From contig JAYVIV010000213.1 of the NCBI GenBank assembly GCA_043769985.1, forward strand, positions 1-64,000: a stretch of DNA of 64,000 nt, given 5' to 3'. Shown in pieces: positions 8,857-17,064 of the stretch (its first letter is position 1; each line of letters begins with the position of its first letter). The notes under the pieces are model-generated. The model saw nothing but the letters and a program-made list of their open reading frames with translations, did no database searches and was not told the DNA's origin. A program made the position numbers and the translations under genes. The DNA comes from Arcicella sp043769985. GTDB taxonomy: Bacteria; Bacteroidota; Bacteroidia; Cytophagales; Spirosomataceae.

Positions 8857-8873
8857 CTGGCACAGTTCTTGAA
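8857..8873 (+). promoter_or_regulatory. Sigma-54-like -24/-12 motif without downstream gene
   Basis: CTGGCACAGTTCTTGAA resembles the sigma-54 consensus TGGCAC-N5-TTGC, with 10 bases between the GG and the downstream G but A in place of the -12 C. It points right into a gene-free stretch, so it is either a relic, a small-RNA promoter, or chance. Confidence 0.3.
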
Positions 8874-9018
8874 AACACTATTAATACAGATGCGTAATCC
8901 GCCTAATTTTATAATATATTCAAAACATAAAAAGCGTAAAATTCTAACTTTCAGCGTTTTACTACTTTTCAATATAGCTCAAAATACTATCGAAAATACC
9001 TACTTTAAGCCACAGTAA

Positions 9019-9237
9019 TTAGAAATTCACTCGTTGTCTTCGAGGCTCTCTTCCACTCACTTTGTGCATCCAAGTGGGTCCTTCTTTAATGACTCTGATT
9101 GCCTCTTCAACCCAACCATAACCCAAAGATTTAATGATTTTGAAGTCAGACAATTTTAATTAACTTTAAATTCGACCTTGACACTTCCAACTATTTGATT
9201 TTCAAACAGGAACAATGCAGTATTATGGTTAAATTTC
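9019..9237 (-). pseudogene. Remnant of a TonB-like C-terminal domain, frameshifted
   Basis: Two fragments in different minus-strand frames read like one TonB_C domain. The upstream piece (about 9237-9155) gives FLFENQIVGSVKVEFKVN, then a stop. The downstream piece (about 9151-9019) gives LSDFKIIKSLGYGWVEEAIR, then VIKEGPTWMHKVSG, ending in VNF. TonB C-terminal domains read '...V.V.F.V..DGS.SD..V...LGYG.DEEA.RVIK..P.W'. Joining needs a frameshift plus loss of a few codons where TAATTAAAA sits. No N-terminal part remains: the next gene's terminator begins at 9281. Confidence 0.65.
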
Positions 9238-9246
9238 TTGTAAAAA

Positions 9247-9281
9247 AAATGTTGTAAAGGTTTTGAATCTTCACAACATTT
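9247..9281 (-). terminator. Terminator of the DUF4834 gene
   Basis: Stem ATGTTGT / ACAACAT extended by AAG/CTT with one mismatch; on the minus strand it runs into a stretch of eight Ts. Confidence 0.8.
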
Positions 9282-9304
9282 ATGGATTAAAAATTAATGT
9301 ATTT

Positions 9305-9556
9305 TTATTTCACCTCCTCATAATCCACGTACTCTCCACCCCCAAAATTTCCTGATTTATTTCCATTTTTTTTCGGAATAAAATCAACATCAATTTGTCC
9401 TTCTCGTTTTTGTTGAGATTGGTATTCTTTTTGTTGTTGCCGCAGATCTTGTTGTGCTTTGTTCATTTGCGTAGAAATGAAGCCTTTTAATCCCCATTTG
9501 ATTAGTTTAGGCAAAATATAGAAAATAAGTGCGAGTATAATTATGAATTTTAACAT
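9305..9556 (-). CDS. DUF4834 family small membrane protein
   Basis: An 83-aa protein typical of the Bacteroidota family DUF4834. One N-terminal membrane helix (LKFIIILALIFYILPKLIKW), then a Gln/Lys-rich coiled segment (QQDLRQQQKEYQSQQKREGQ), and a C-terminal IDVDFIPKK ... GGGEYVDYEEVK that is the family signature. Function unknown. It is divergent from the SPOR-domain gene. Confidence 0.85.
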   Translation of the reverse strand: MLKFIIILALIFYILPKLIKWGLKGFISTQMNKAQQDLRQQQKEYQSQQKREGQIDVDFIPKKNGNKSGNFGGGEYVDYEEVK

Positions 9557-9725
9557 TGCTTTTCTTTTTAAAATATATGAATATTCTGTACAAGAATATA
9601 GAAAATAACGTTAAAATTACAAATTAGTTTACTCCATGACACCCTTTTTTAAGAAGTTTTTATGAGCGGTCGTTTCGTTATTTGAATAGAAATGATAATT
9701 TCGCATTAAATAAACCCCTCCGCTT

Positions 9726-10247
9726 ATGAAAAACTGGCTTAAAAACTTGCTATTTGTTCTCTTCTCCTTCGTTTTCATGGGTGTCGGAATATTAATTGCC
9801 AACATTTTTATTAAAGAAAAAGGTAATCCGTTAAAAGACCCAAACTTTTTAGCAGATATTCCCGCAGATTCCACCATGATAAAATCCTCATTGCCAGTTG
9901 ATTCAACCGACGGATGGATGGGAGATACTGCTCAGGTGTCTGAACCAGTCGTGAAAACTCCCTCAACTATTATTACATTTCATGAAACATCTGATGAAAT
10001 TAAACCCACAGCTGAAGAACCAAAACGTAAGAGAGATTATGATGTGGTAATTGGTATTTTCGGAGAACGTTTAAATGCAAATAAGCAAGTAAAAAAGTTG
10101 CAAGATTTTGGTTACAACCATGCTTATAGCTATTCAAAACTATCAATGGATGTGGTTAGTGCAGGGCAATTTGATAAAGATGAAGCTCAAAAAATTGCCT
10201 CCAATTTGAAAGATAAGGGTTTTGATGCCATTGTAAAACACAGGTAG
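9726..10247 (+). CDS. SPOR domain-containing membrane protein
   Basis: A 173-aa single-pass protein. N-terminal membrane helix (residues 5-30, LLFVLFSFVFMGVGILIANI), a linker rich in Pro, Ser and Thr, and a C-terminal SPOR domain from about residue 105 (YDVVIGIFGERLNANKQVKK). SPOR domains bind glycan strands stripped of peptides at division sites, so a septal role is likely. The helix orientation puts the SPOR domain in the periplasm. Confidence 0.87.
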   Translation: MKNWLKNLLFVLFSFVFMGVGILIANIFIKEKGNPLKDPNFLADIPADSTMIKSSLPVDSTDGWMGDTAQVSEPVVKTPSTIITFHETSDEIKPTAEEPKRKRDYDVVIGIFGERLNANKQVKKLQDFGYNHAYSYSKLSMDVVSAGQFDKDEAQKIASNLKDKGFDAIVKHR

Positions 10248-10264
10248 AAATCGTGTGTAACAGT

Positions 10265-10290
10265 AAGGTGAATAATTTCCTCACCTTTTA
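10265..10290 (+). terminator. Probable terminator after the SPOR gene
   Basis: Stem AAGGTGA / TCACCTT with a 9-base loop, followed by a short TTTT. Confidence 0.6.
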
Positions 10291-10443
10291 GCAATTAATT
10301 TTAGAATTATTATACTAATTTCAAATAATAAAATTTGGTGATTCAATTAATAATTTGTTATTTCGGACGTACAAAAAGACACATTTCTTTGATTTACGTA
10401 AGTTTTAATTTCAATTGACCAAATTTACCAAAAAAACAAAACA

Positions 10444-10782
10444 ATGAGCAAATTCGATGAAGCTATTGAAACCTATCAAGGCGAACTTAGCAAATTAGGC
10501 ATCTCTGTTGATGCAGCCCTTCTTACCTCTGTAGCAAAAGGTTTAGGACCTTCAATCTACAATGCTGATTCATCAAAAGTTTCTTCTTCTGATGCAGAGG
10601 AACTTGCCCGTGTGAAAAATAATTTCCTTATCGGAAAGTTAGGATTACCAGATGGACTTGAATTAGATGCAGCCATTCAATCAGTTGTTGATCAAATGGG
10701 GGCTGGAAATCGTAATAAGTATAGAGCAATTTTTTATGCACTTTTGACTATCAAAATGGGCAAAGAATCATTTTATGCTTAG
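10444..10782 (+). CDS. DUF2853 family protein
   Basis: A small soluble helical protein of 112 aa matching DUF2853: MSKFDEAIETYQGELSKLGI at the N-terminus, VAKGLGPSIYNADSSKVS in the middle and YRAIFYALLTIKMGKESFYA at the end. The family has no assigned function. It is flanked by its own terminator and stands as a single-gene unit. Confidence 0.85.
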   Translation: MSKFDEAIETYQGELSKLGISVDAALLTSVAKGLGPSIYNADSSKVSSSDAEELARVKNNFLIGKLGLPDGLELDAAIQSVVDQMGAGNRNKYRAIFYALLTIKMGKESFYA

Positions 10783-10822
10783 TTAAGTAAAACACAACTA
10801 TTAGTTGTTTAGTTGAAGGTAC

Positions 10823-10858
10823 AAAAAATCCATCCTACAATCGTAAGATGGATTTTTT
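10823..10858 (+). terminator. Terminator after DUF2853 gene
   Basis: Stem AAAAAATCCATC / GATGGATTTTTT (10823-10834 and 10847-10858), perfect 12 bp and ending in a T run. Confidence 0.92.
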
Positions 10859-10874
10859 ATTCCCTAAAAACAAG

Positions 10875-10903
10875 AATCGGCAGCCCCCCGACCGCCGATT
10901 TTG
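10875..10903 (-). terminator. Possible terminator of the secreted-protein gene
   Basis: Stem AATCGGC / GCCGATT around a C-rich loop; on the minus strand followed by CTTGTTTTT. Lies 66 bases after the stop of the leftward gene at 10966. Confidence 0.45.
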
Positions 10904-10965
10904 TGAACTATTACCTAATCTAAATATATTTTGTCTAAATGCGAGAGAAAGTAAACCTTCTACTC

Positions 10966-11565
10966 TTATTTTTTTTCTAACAATTCTTTTTGCTCTACTA
11001 CCAATTTCAACTTTCTCTCTCCCGCTTTCGATTTCAATTTGACAGTATAATTTCCGATTGGAAGCGTGTATGAAGGCGAAATAAACACCTCATTTTCTCC
11101 TAAATTCATCAATTTAAAAGGTATTCCTAAGCCTGATTCTGTATTCAAATATACCTGTAATTCTTTATTTGACTCAACTCTAACTCTCACAACATCACCT
11201 CGTTCATTACGTGACATCGACATGATTGCAAAAGATTCTGTTGGAGAACCCACTATAGCTGCACTTGAATTACTAAAAAAAGTACCATTTGATGATGTAT
11301 TATACCCATAACGCTCTAAAACGTCAGAAGTTTTGCCTAAAATTGCGTTAGCAGAAGCAGATTTCGATAATCGCTTTGCCATGAACTTGGCATTTGTATT
11401 TTTTTCTAAATGATTTGTCGATGGTCTATTAGCAGGAGCTACGATTCCACTCTTAGTATCATTAGACTCTACGTTACGAAATACGGTGAATAAATTAGAG
11501 GCGGTTGAAACGATTACTGAAGTTATTACAAAGCCTACGGTAAATAATGTTTTAATTTTTTTCAT
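10966..11565 (-). CDS. Secreted protein of unknown function
   Basis: A 199-aa protein I do not recognise. It begins with a hydrophobic signal (KIKTLFTVGFVITSVIVSTA). A low-complexity basic middle (AKFMAKRLSKSASANAILG) is followed by a C-terminal beta-rich part (ELQVYLNTESGLGIPFKLMN, LPIGNYTVKLKSKAGERKLK) that resembles the immunoglobulin-like type IX sorting or 'T9SS A' fold in strand pattern, but lacks a clear sorting signature. It is expressed behind a sigma-54-like promoter (see 11615-11632), unusual in this window. Confidence 0.7.
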   Translation of the reverse strand: MKKIKTLFTVGFVITSVIVSTASNLFTVFRNVESNDTKSGIVAPANRPSTNHLEKNTNAKFMAKRLSKSASANAILGKTSDVLERYGYNTSSNGTFFSNSSAAIVGSPTESFAIMSMSRNERGDVVRVRVESNKELQVYLNTESGLGIPFKLMNLGENEVFISPSYTLPIGNYTVKLKSKAGERKLKLVVEQKELLEKK

Positions 11566-11614
11566 GGTCGGTTACTGTTTTTATAAATCCTACTTATTAG
11601 CGTTGTCTTCTGTA

Positions 11615-11632
11615 TTACAATATCCGTGCCAA
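11615..11632 (-). promoter_or_regulatory. Sigma-54-type promoter (-24/-12) of the secreted-protein gene
   Basis: On the minus strand TTGGCACGGATATTGTAA matches TTGGCACG-N4-TTGC with one deviation (T for the -12 C). GG and GT are separated by exactly 10 bases. The -12 element lies about 50 bases before the ATG at 11565. Match and spacing are read directly; use by sigma-54 is inferred. Confidence 0.55.
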
Positions 11633-11678
11633 AAATTTATTAAACTTTAGAAGATGTTTTAAAGAATCATAAAAATAG

Positions 11679-11722
11679 AAAAGGGGTCAAGATGAATTTC
11701 TTCAAATTGACCCCTCTTTTTA
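11679..11722 (-). terminator. Terminator of mraY
   Basis: Arms AAAAGGGGTCAA and TTGACCCCTCTTTT flank a 16-base loop; on the minus strand it ends in CTATTTTTATG. Confidence 0.75.
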
Positions 11723-11764
11723 ATTATTGAGTTCTTGATTCGTTGCAACAATTCAACTCAACAA

Positions 11765-12979
11765 TTACCTTAGTTTCAAAGTAACTAACGTCACCACAAC
11801 CAACAAAATACCAATAATCCAAAAGCGTGTTACTAATTTTGCTTCGTGATAGCCCTTTTTTTGAAAGTGATGATGCAACGGTGACATCAAGAAAATCCTT
11901 CGACCTTCACCAAATTTTTTTCTCGTATATTTAAAATAACTGACTTGCAGAATTACCGAAAGGAGTTCAATCAAAAATATACCACAGAGAACTGGTATCA
12001 TTAATTCCTTACGTATTACGATGGCGAGCGTTGCAATCACACCTCCAAGCATCAAACTGCCAGTGTCTCCCATGAATACCTGTGCAGGATAGGAATTATA
12101 CCACAAAAACCCAATACACGCCCCCACAAAGGCGGCACAAAAGACGGCAAGTTCACCTGAATCTGGAATGAACATTACGTTAAGATATTGAGAGAAAACT
12201 TTATTCCCAGAAACATACGCTAAAACCGCCAAACCGATTCCGATAATTACGGAAGTTCCTGCCGCCAAGCCGTCGATTCCATCCGTAATATTTGCACCAT
12301 TTGAAACGGCGGTTATGATAAAGATTACCGCAATTACATAAACTATCCAAGTAAATTGGTCAAGCCCTAAAAAGTCTGGGATTAAATTACTGTAATCAAA
12401 TTGATTATTTTTCAGAAATGGAAGCGTTGAAATTAACGATTTTGAATCAGTAAATTTTTGTACTTCTCCAATATTTGCCGCAATCTTAGCTTTCTCGTAA
12501 AATCGCACTTTTATGTCATCATTAAACCACATTGTTAAGCCCACAATCAAGCCCAAACCTATTTGCCCTACTATCTTAAATTTACCCGAAAGTCCATCCT
12601 TATTCTTTCTAAAAACTTTTATGTAATCATCCAAAAACCCTACTGCACCTAACCAAACGGCAGTTACTATTAACAAAATAATGTAAATATTGTGAAGCTT
12701 GGCAAACAATAGTGTAGGTACGAGCAAAGATAAAAGAATGATAAATCCACCCATTGTTGGCGTACCTTTTTTTTGCATTTGACCCGCCAAACCCAAGTCA
12801 CGAATGTCTTCACCAATTTGTAATTTTCTAAGAAGGTTAATTACTTTCTTTCCCCAAATGGCAGCAATTCCCAGAGAAGTCACCGTGGCAGCAAAAGCCC
12901 TAAAAGTGATGTATTGAAAAAGCCCCGCACCAGGGAAATCGAAGTGTTTGTCTAAGTAATCAAATAAATAGTAAAGCAT
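11765..12979 (-). CDS. mraY: Phospho-N-acetylmuramoyl-pentapeptide transferase
   Basis: Integral membrane enzyme that makes lipid I from UDP-MurNAc-pentapeptide and undecaprenyl phosphate. 404 aa, the long Bacteroidota type. Motifs: KKGTPTMGGFIILL (residues ~70-83), GFLDDYIKVFRKNKDGLSGK with the DD pair, ANITDGIDGLAAGTS (NxTDGxDGLA), QVFMGDTGSLMLGG and MSPLHHHFQKKGYHE. About ten membrane helices. It stands alone, 43 kb from murE, whereas these genes are normally adjacent in the dcw cluster. Confidence 0.97.
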   Translation of the reverse strand: MLYYLFDYLDKHFDFPGAGLFQYITFRAFAATVTSLGIAAIWGKKVINLLRKLQIGEDIRDLGLAGQMQKKGTPTMGGFIILLSLLVPTLLFAKLHNIYIILLIVTAVWLGAVGFLDDYIKVFRKNKDGLSGKFKIVGQIGLGLIVGLTMWFNDDIKVRFYEKAKIAANIGEVQKFTDSKSLISTLPFLKNNQFDYSNLIPDFLGLDQFTWIVYVIAVIFIITAVSNGANITDGIDGLAAGTSVIIGIGLAVLAYVSGNKVFSQYLNVMFIPDSGELAVFCAAFVGACIGFLWYNSYPAQVFMGDTGSLMLGGVIATLAIVIRKELMIPVLCGIFLIELLSVILQVSYFKYTRKKFGEGRRIFLMSPLHHHFQKKGYHEAKLVTRFWIIGILLVVVTLVTLKLR

Positions 12980-13030
12980 GGATTATTGAGTTTTGAACAG
13001 TAATTTGGTTTGATAATAATGGCACAAGGA

Positions 13031-13750
13031 TTATGCAAGACTTTCGAGTCGGTTAATTTCTTTGGCAATTTCTTCGATGATTTCTTTGTTTCCAATTTCT
13101 CCATCATTACTAAAAACGATGAAAACTTTGCCGTGAAAATCATCAGTAAATGATTTAAAACTGCTTTTCATACGTTCTGATAGGGAATAATTGCCAAAAT
13201 TAGATTTTGCAGTAACGGGTTTTATTTGAATTCCGAAGGCTTTCGGTCGGCGTTCCGATTCTCCTACATAACCCAAATAATCAATATCGCCTGCATGGTC
13301 AAGTTCAGGAGGGCTTTCTTCAAAAAGTATATTTGGAAAAATCTTGGCTAAACCATCATTGACAACGGATTTTTCACGAATATATCCATCGTAAGTTCGA
13401 TTAATTGTGAGATTATGAATATAATTTATGCAATCCTCCAAGGTTAATTGTTTGAATGCCTCTTGCCATTCTGGAATTACTACTTGCGTAATTTTCTCGT
13501 GTAAACGAAGTCCTAATTCTTTTAAACTTTCCTCGGTAACTTTTAATGAGGATTTGCCATCTGTAACTGCATTTTCAAAATACCAAGTCTCCCACTCTTC
13601 AATAGTTCGAGGCTGACATTCTCTGATTAATGCCATTACTGTACCTACTTTGTTTGGGCGAGATAACTGATAAGTCTGGCAAGCATAATTTAATACTTTT
13701 TCCTTCTTTCCAAAATCCACGGAATACCTTTTTATTTCTTTCTTTGCCAT
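13031..13750 (-). CDS. Type II restriction endonuclease, MjaI-like
   Basis: A 239-aa protein partnering the adjacent DNA methylase. Resemblance to the MjaI family (known target CTAG) is seen in NKVGTVMALIRECQPRTIEE followed by WETWYF, in INYIHNLTINRTYDGY, and in DIDYLGYVGESERRP followed by GIQIKPVTAK. The last two blocks look like an acidic catalytic core (D..D ... QxK, PD-(D/E)XK style). Start lies 2 bases after the methylase stop, so the two are translationally coupled. Family assignment is from remembered motifs and needs a profile search. The near absence of CTAG in the window supports it. Confidence 0.68.
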   Translation of the reverse strand: MAKKEIKRYSVDFGKKEKVLNYACQTYQLSRPNKVGTVMALIRECQPRTIEEWETWYFENAVTDGKSSLKVTEESLKELGLRLHEKITQVVIPEWQEAFKQLTLEDCINYIHNLTINRTYDGYIREKSVVNDGLAKIFPNILFEESPPELDHAGDIDYLGYVGESERRPKAFGIQIKPVTAKSNFGNYSLSERMKSSFKSFTDDFHGKVFIVFSNDGEIGNKEIIEEIAKEINRLESLA

Positions 13751-13752
13751 TT

Positions 13753-14862
13753 TTAAAATGCTAAAACTTGCTGTCCTTTTTTCTCTTTTTGAGCTTTTAC
13801 ATATCCAAAATTTAACTCTGGAATTGAAGAATAATTTACAACTATTCGATTGTTAATATATTCAATTTTATTCAAAAAATTAAAGCATAAACTTGTTTCT
13901 TGATTCGTCATTACTGGAAACTTATAAAACTCATTAAAATGCTTAAAATCTGTTTCAGTAGCAATCATTCTTTTTTCGACAAAATCAGTATGAGATTTTA
14001 GTCTTTCTTTAATCATTTCATTAAGAATATTTATCTTACCTTCATCCAAATTCTTAAAAATAGTCTCTGAAAGATTTTCATCTATTTCATACCCAATGCT
14101 ATTTCTACCCAAAGCCATTGCAACTAACGTAGTCGTCCCTGTCCCCAAAAATGGATCAAGTACATTGTCCCCTTTTGCAGAATACATATTCACCAAACGA
14201 TAGGGAATCTCAAAAGGATAAGCACCACTTCGCTCTCTGGAATTTTTGAGGTCTAATTTTTGGTTTGTTCCTCTAACTTCCCAAAGGTCTGAAAACCATT
14301 GATTTCGTTCTTCCCAAAAAAAAGCACTTTGTTGACGATTCGCTTTTTCTTTTTCGGATTTAAAAACCCTTTTACCTCCTTTTCTAAATATCAAAATATG
14401 CTCATGTTCGAGCGTCATATACGCACCGGCAGGCAGCATTCCAGAACCCATAAATTTATTCGGAGAATTTGTTGGTTTACGCCAAATAATAGAAGGAAGG
14501 CATGAAAAGCCGTTTTTTAAGAAATACTGAATAATTCTTGAATGATTAGAATATAATTGAAATACGCCATCAACATTTCTTGTTGCATCACCAATATTAA
14601 TACAAACAAATCCTTCTGATTTCGTTACTCTCACAACTTCTTGCCAAACTTTATCTAATTCTTCGTGCATTAATTCAAAGGCAATTTCCCCCTTATTTTC
14701 AATCAAAGCTTGTCTAATCTTTGGGTTTTGTTGGCTCATAATTTCATCCCACATCTCAATCATGGGATATGGTGGCGAGGTAACCGTTAATTCAACAGAA
14801 GCATCTCTAATTACTTCCATTTTTTGAGCTAACCCAAAATGTACTTCATGAATCGTTTGCAT
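13753..14862 (-). CDS. DNA methyltransferase, beta class (m4C/m6A), of the RM pair
   Basis: SAM-dependent DNA amino-methyltransferase, 369 aa. Catalytic motif IV TSPPYP is near the N-terminus (residues ~28-33), and SAM-binding motif I VLDPFLGTGTTTLVA is near residue 235, giving the beta-class order. TSPPY favours N4-cytosine methylation. EVVRVTKSEGFVCINIGDAT and FLKNGFSCLPSIIWRKPTNS are typical of this class. The C-terminal ~110 residues are variable and may hold target recognition. It would protect the genome against the downstream endonuclease. Confidence 0.88.
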   Translation of the reverse strand: MQTIHEVHFGLAQKMEVIRDASVELTVTSPPYPMIEMWDEIMSQQNPKIRQALIENKGEIAFELMHEELDKVWQEVVRVTKSEGFVCINIGDATRNVDGVFQLYSNHSRIIQYFLKNGFSCLPSIIWRKPTNSPNKFMGSGMLPAGAYMTLEHEHILIFRKGGKRVFKSEKEKANRQQSAFFWEERNQWFSDLWEVRGTNQKLDLKNSRERSGAYPFEIPYRLVNMYSAKGDNVLDPFLGTGTTTLVAMALGRNSIGYEIDENLSETIFKNLDEGKINILNEMIKERLKSHTDFVEKRMIATETDFKHFNEFYKFPVMTNQETSLCFNFLNKIEYINNRIVVNYSSIPELNFGYVKAQKEKKGQQVLAF

Positions 14863-14894
14863 AAAACAAAAATAACTTTAATAAAATGAAAAAC

Positions 14895-14928
14895 AAAAAG
14901 CACAAACCCCTAAGAGTCCGTGCTTTTT
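14895..14928 (-). terminator. Terminator of the atpDC operon
   Basis: Stem AAAAAGCAC / GTGCTTTTT with a 16-base loop, between atpC and the divergent-side methylase gene; reads into TTTTTGTTTTTC on the minus strand. Confidence 0.85.
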
Positions 14929-14948
14929 ATATAGCTTGTCAAAACAAA

Positions 14949-15179
14949 CTATAATACCGCTTCTGCCAACACCAAAACTTTGTTGTTCAAAACTTCAACA
15001 ACGCCACCATCAATGGTAAACTCTTGTTTGTCAGCCTTCAAAGTGCCTTTTCCCAACGTCGAAACGATGGCAGCATGGTCTTTCAAAATCTGAAAAGAAC
15101 CGTCTGTACCCGGTAAAGTAACTACTTCTACTTCACCAGAGAACACTTTTTTATCGGGAGTAATGATTTCTAAATTCAT
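14949..15179 (-). CDS. atpC: F1F0 ATP synthase epsilon subunit (short form)
   Basis: Central-stalk subunit of ATP synthase. The 76 aa contain only the N-terminal beta-sandwich (MNLEIITPDKKVFSGEVEVV ... IVSTLGKGTLK ... VVEVLNNKVLVLAEAV). The C-terminal regulatory helices found in the 130-140 aa form are absent, which is usual in Bacteroidota, so autoinhibition by epsilon is probably absent. It follows atpD, separated by an 85-base spacer that holds a long palindrome. Confidence 0.95.
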   Translation of the reverse strand: MNLEIITPDKKVFSGEVEVVTLPGTDGSFQILKDHAAIVSTLGKGTLKADKQEFTIDGGVVEVLNNKVLVLAEAVL

Positions 15180-15186
15180 ATTTTTA

Positions 15187-15258
15187 GTTATGAATTATGA
15201 GGTATAAGGTATAAGGTAAGGTTATTCACCTCATATCTCATACCTCATACCTCATAAC
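15187..15258. repeat. Intergenic palindrome, GTTATGAATTATGAGG family
   Basis: Two 31-base arms (15187-15217 and 15228-15258) pair with few mismatches; arm made of iterated ATGAGGT/ATAAGGT words. It fills the atpD-atpC spacer, so it could alter the relative expression of the two subunits. A half-copy of the same family lies at 18653-18681. Confidence 0.85.
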
Positions 15259-15264
15259 CAAAAT

Positions 15265-16782
15265 TTATTTTCCTGCTTCTGCGATTAATTTTTCACCTTT
15301 TGCAGCGGCATCTTCGATGCTACCTACTAAGTTGAAAGCTGCTTCTGGCAAGTGGTCATATTTTCCATCAATGATTTCGTTGAAACCTTTGATTGTATCT
15401 TCGATAGGTACTAATACGCCTTTCAAACCTGTAAATTGTTCTGCCACAAAGAATGGTTGTGATAAGAAACGTTGTACACGTCTTGCACGAGATACCGCCA
15501 ATTTATCGTCTTCTGAAAGTTCATCCAAACCTAAGATGGCAATAATATCTTGTAATTCTTTATAACGTTGTAAAATCTCCTTCACACGTTGAGCTGTGTT
15601 GTAATGCAAATCACCCAAAATTTCAGCAGAAAGAATACGAGACGTTGAATCCAATGGATCCACGGCTGGATAAATTCCTAATTCGGCAATTTTACGAGAT
15701 AATACCGTAGTAGCATCTAAGTGAGTAAATGTTGTGGCTGGAGCAGGGTCAGTTAAATCATCGGCAGGTACGTAAACCGCTTGTACCGAAGTAATTGAAC
15801 CTCTTTTTGTTGAAGTAATACGCTCTTGCATCGCTCCCATTTCAGTTGCCAAGGTTGGTTGGTAACCTACGGCTGACGGCATACGACCTAAAAGGGCAGA
15901 TACCTCAGAACCCGCTTGCGTAAAACGGAAGATATTATCAATAAAGAAAAGAATATCACGTCCTTGGTCTTCGCCTTCTGCATCACGGAAATATTCAGCA
16001 ACCGTCAAACCAGAAAGGGCAACTCTTGCACGAGCCCCAGGAGGCTCATTCATTTGACCGAACACTAAAGTAGCTTGAGAACCTAAAAGGGCAGTTTCGT
16101 CAACTTTGCTCAAATCCCACTCACCATTTTCCATAGCGTGCTTGAAATCTTCACCGTAACGGATTACGTTTGATTCAATCATTTCACGCAACAAATCGTT
16201 ACCCTCACGAGTACGCTCACCCACACCAGCAAACACCGAAAGACCTTCGTAAGCCTTGGCAATGTTGTTGATAAGTTCCATGATCAATACAGTTTTACCT
16301 ACACCCGCACCACCGAACAAACCGATTTTACCACCTTTTACATAAGGAGCAAGCAAGTCAATTACTTTGATACCTGTGAAAAGTACTTCCGTTGAAGTAG
16401 CCAATTCGTCATACTTTGGAGCAAGACGGTGAATTGGTAAAGCTTTCAAAGATTTAGGCTGAGGAATACCATCGATTGCCTCACCAACTACGTTGAAAAG
16501 ACGACCTTTAATGCTATCACCAGATGGCATTGACATTGGTTGCCCTCTATCAATCACTTCCTGACCTCTCTGAAGTCCTTCCGTTCCTTCCATCGCAATG
16601 GTTCTTACTCGGTCTTCACCTAAATGTTGCTGTACTTCAAGAACTACTAACGTGCCGTTGGCTTTTGTAACCTCCAAGGCATTCAAAATTGCGGGAAGAT
16701 GAGAGTCTTTGCCCTCAAAACTTACATCCACAACCGGTCCGATTACTTGCGTAACTTTCCCTTTATTGACTGCATTTGCCAT
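15265..16782 (-). CDS. atpD: F1F0 ATP synthase beta subunit
   Basis: Catalytic subunit of ATP synthase, 505 aa. Walker A GGAGVGKTVLIMELI, the adenine-pocket and catalytic region GVGERTREGNDLL, Walker B ILFFIDNIFRFTQAGSEVS, and TSTKRGSITSVQAVYVPADD are all intact. Only atpD and atpC are present here; the other subunits must be elsewhere, the normal Bacteroidota arrangement. A good promoter lies at 16900-16930. Confidence 0.98.
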   Translation of the reverse strand: MANAVNKGKVTQVIGPVVDVSFEGKDSHLPAILNALEVTKANGTLVVLEVQQHLGEDRVRTIAMEGTEGLQRGQEVIDRGQPMSMPSGDSIKGRLFNVVGEAIDGIPQPKSLKALPIHRLAPKYDELATSTEVLFTGIKVIDLLAPYVKGGKIGLFGGAGVGKTVLIMELINNIAKAYEGLSVFAGVGERTREGNDLLREMIESNVIRYGEDFKHAMENGEWDLSKVDETALLGSQATLVFGQMNEPPGARARVALSGLTVAEYFRDAEGEDQGRDILFFIDNIFRFTQAGSEVSALLGRMPSAVGYQPTLATEMGAMQERITSTKRGSITSVQAVYVPADDLTDPAPATTFTHLDATTVLSRKIAELGIYPAVDPLDSTSRILSAEILGDLHYNTAQRVKEILQRYKELQDIIAILGLDELSEDDKLAVSRARRVQRFLSQPFFVAEQFTGLKGVLVPIEDTIKGFNEIIDGKYDHLPEAAFNLVGSIEDAAAKGEKLIAEAGK

Positions 16783-16899
16783 TTTGTATTGTGATTTTGT
16801 TTTTCTGAATTAATCCTAAAATGTGTGTTTGGGTTGGATAAAATAGTGATTTTACAAACACGAAGACTGAATGTTGAGATTCGGTTTACATTTAGGGTG

Positions 16900-16930
16900 C
16901 AAAATTACTTGGTAAATTTCAGATTAACAA
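16900..16930 (-). promoter_or_regulatory. Bacteroidota promoter of atpDC
   Basis: On the minus strand a TTG (16928-16930), a 20-base spacer, then TAATTTTG (16900-16907) match the -33/-7 consensus TTG-N19-21-TAnnTTTG. The transcript would start about 110 bases before the atpD ATG. Confidence 0.65.
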
Positions 16931-17008
16931 TTCTGTTTTTGGATTTTTATCATAAAATTTGCTAAAAAGAGGTAGTTTTATTGGATTGGTCTAAGTTTTG
17001 GGTAAATA

Positions 17009-17039
17009 AAAAACCTACTCGGATTTTTGAGTAGGTTTT
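17009..17039 (-). terminator. Terminator of the XRE antitoxin gene
   Basis: Perfect stem AAAACCTACTC / GAGTAGGTTTT with an 8-base loop. Confidence 0.88.
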
Positions 17040-17064
17040 GAATGATTTGGGAATAATGACCATT

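Noticed and set aside
14949..15179. Truncated atpC
   Set aside because: A short epsilon consisting only of the beta-sandwich is normal in this phylum.
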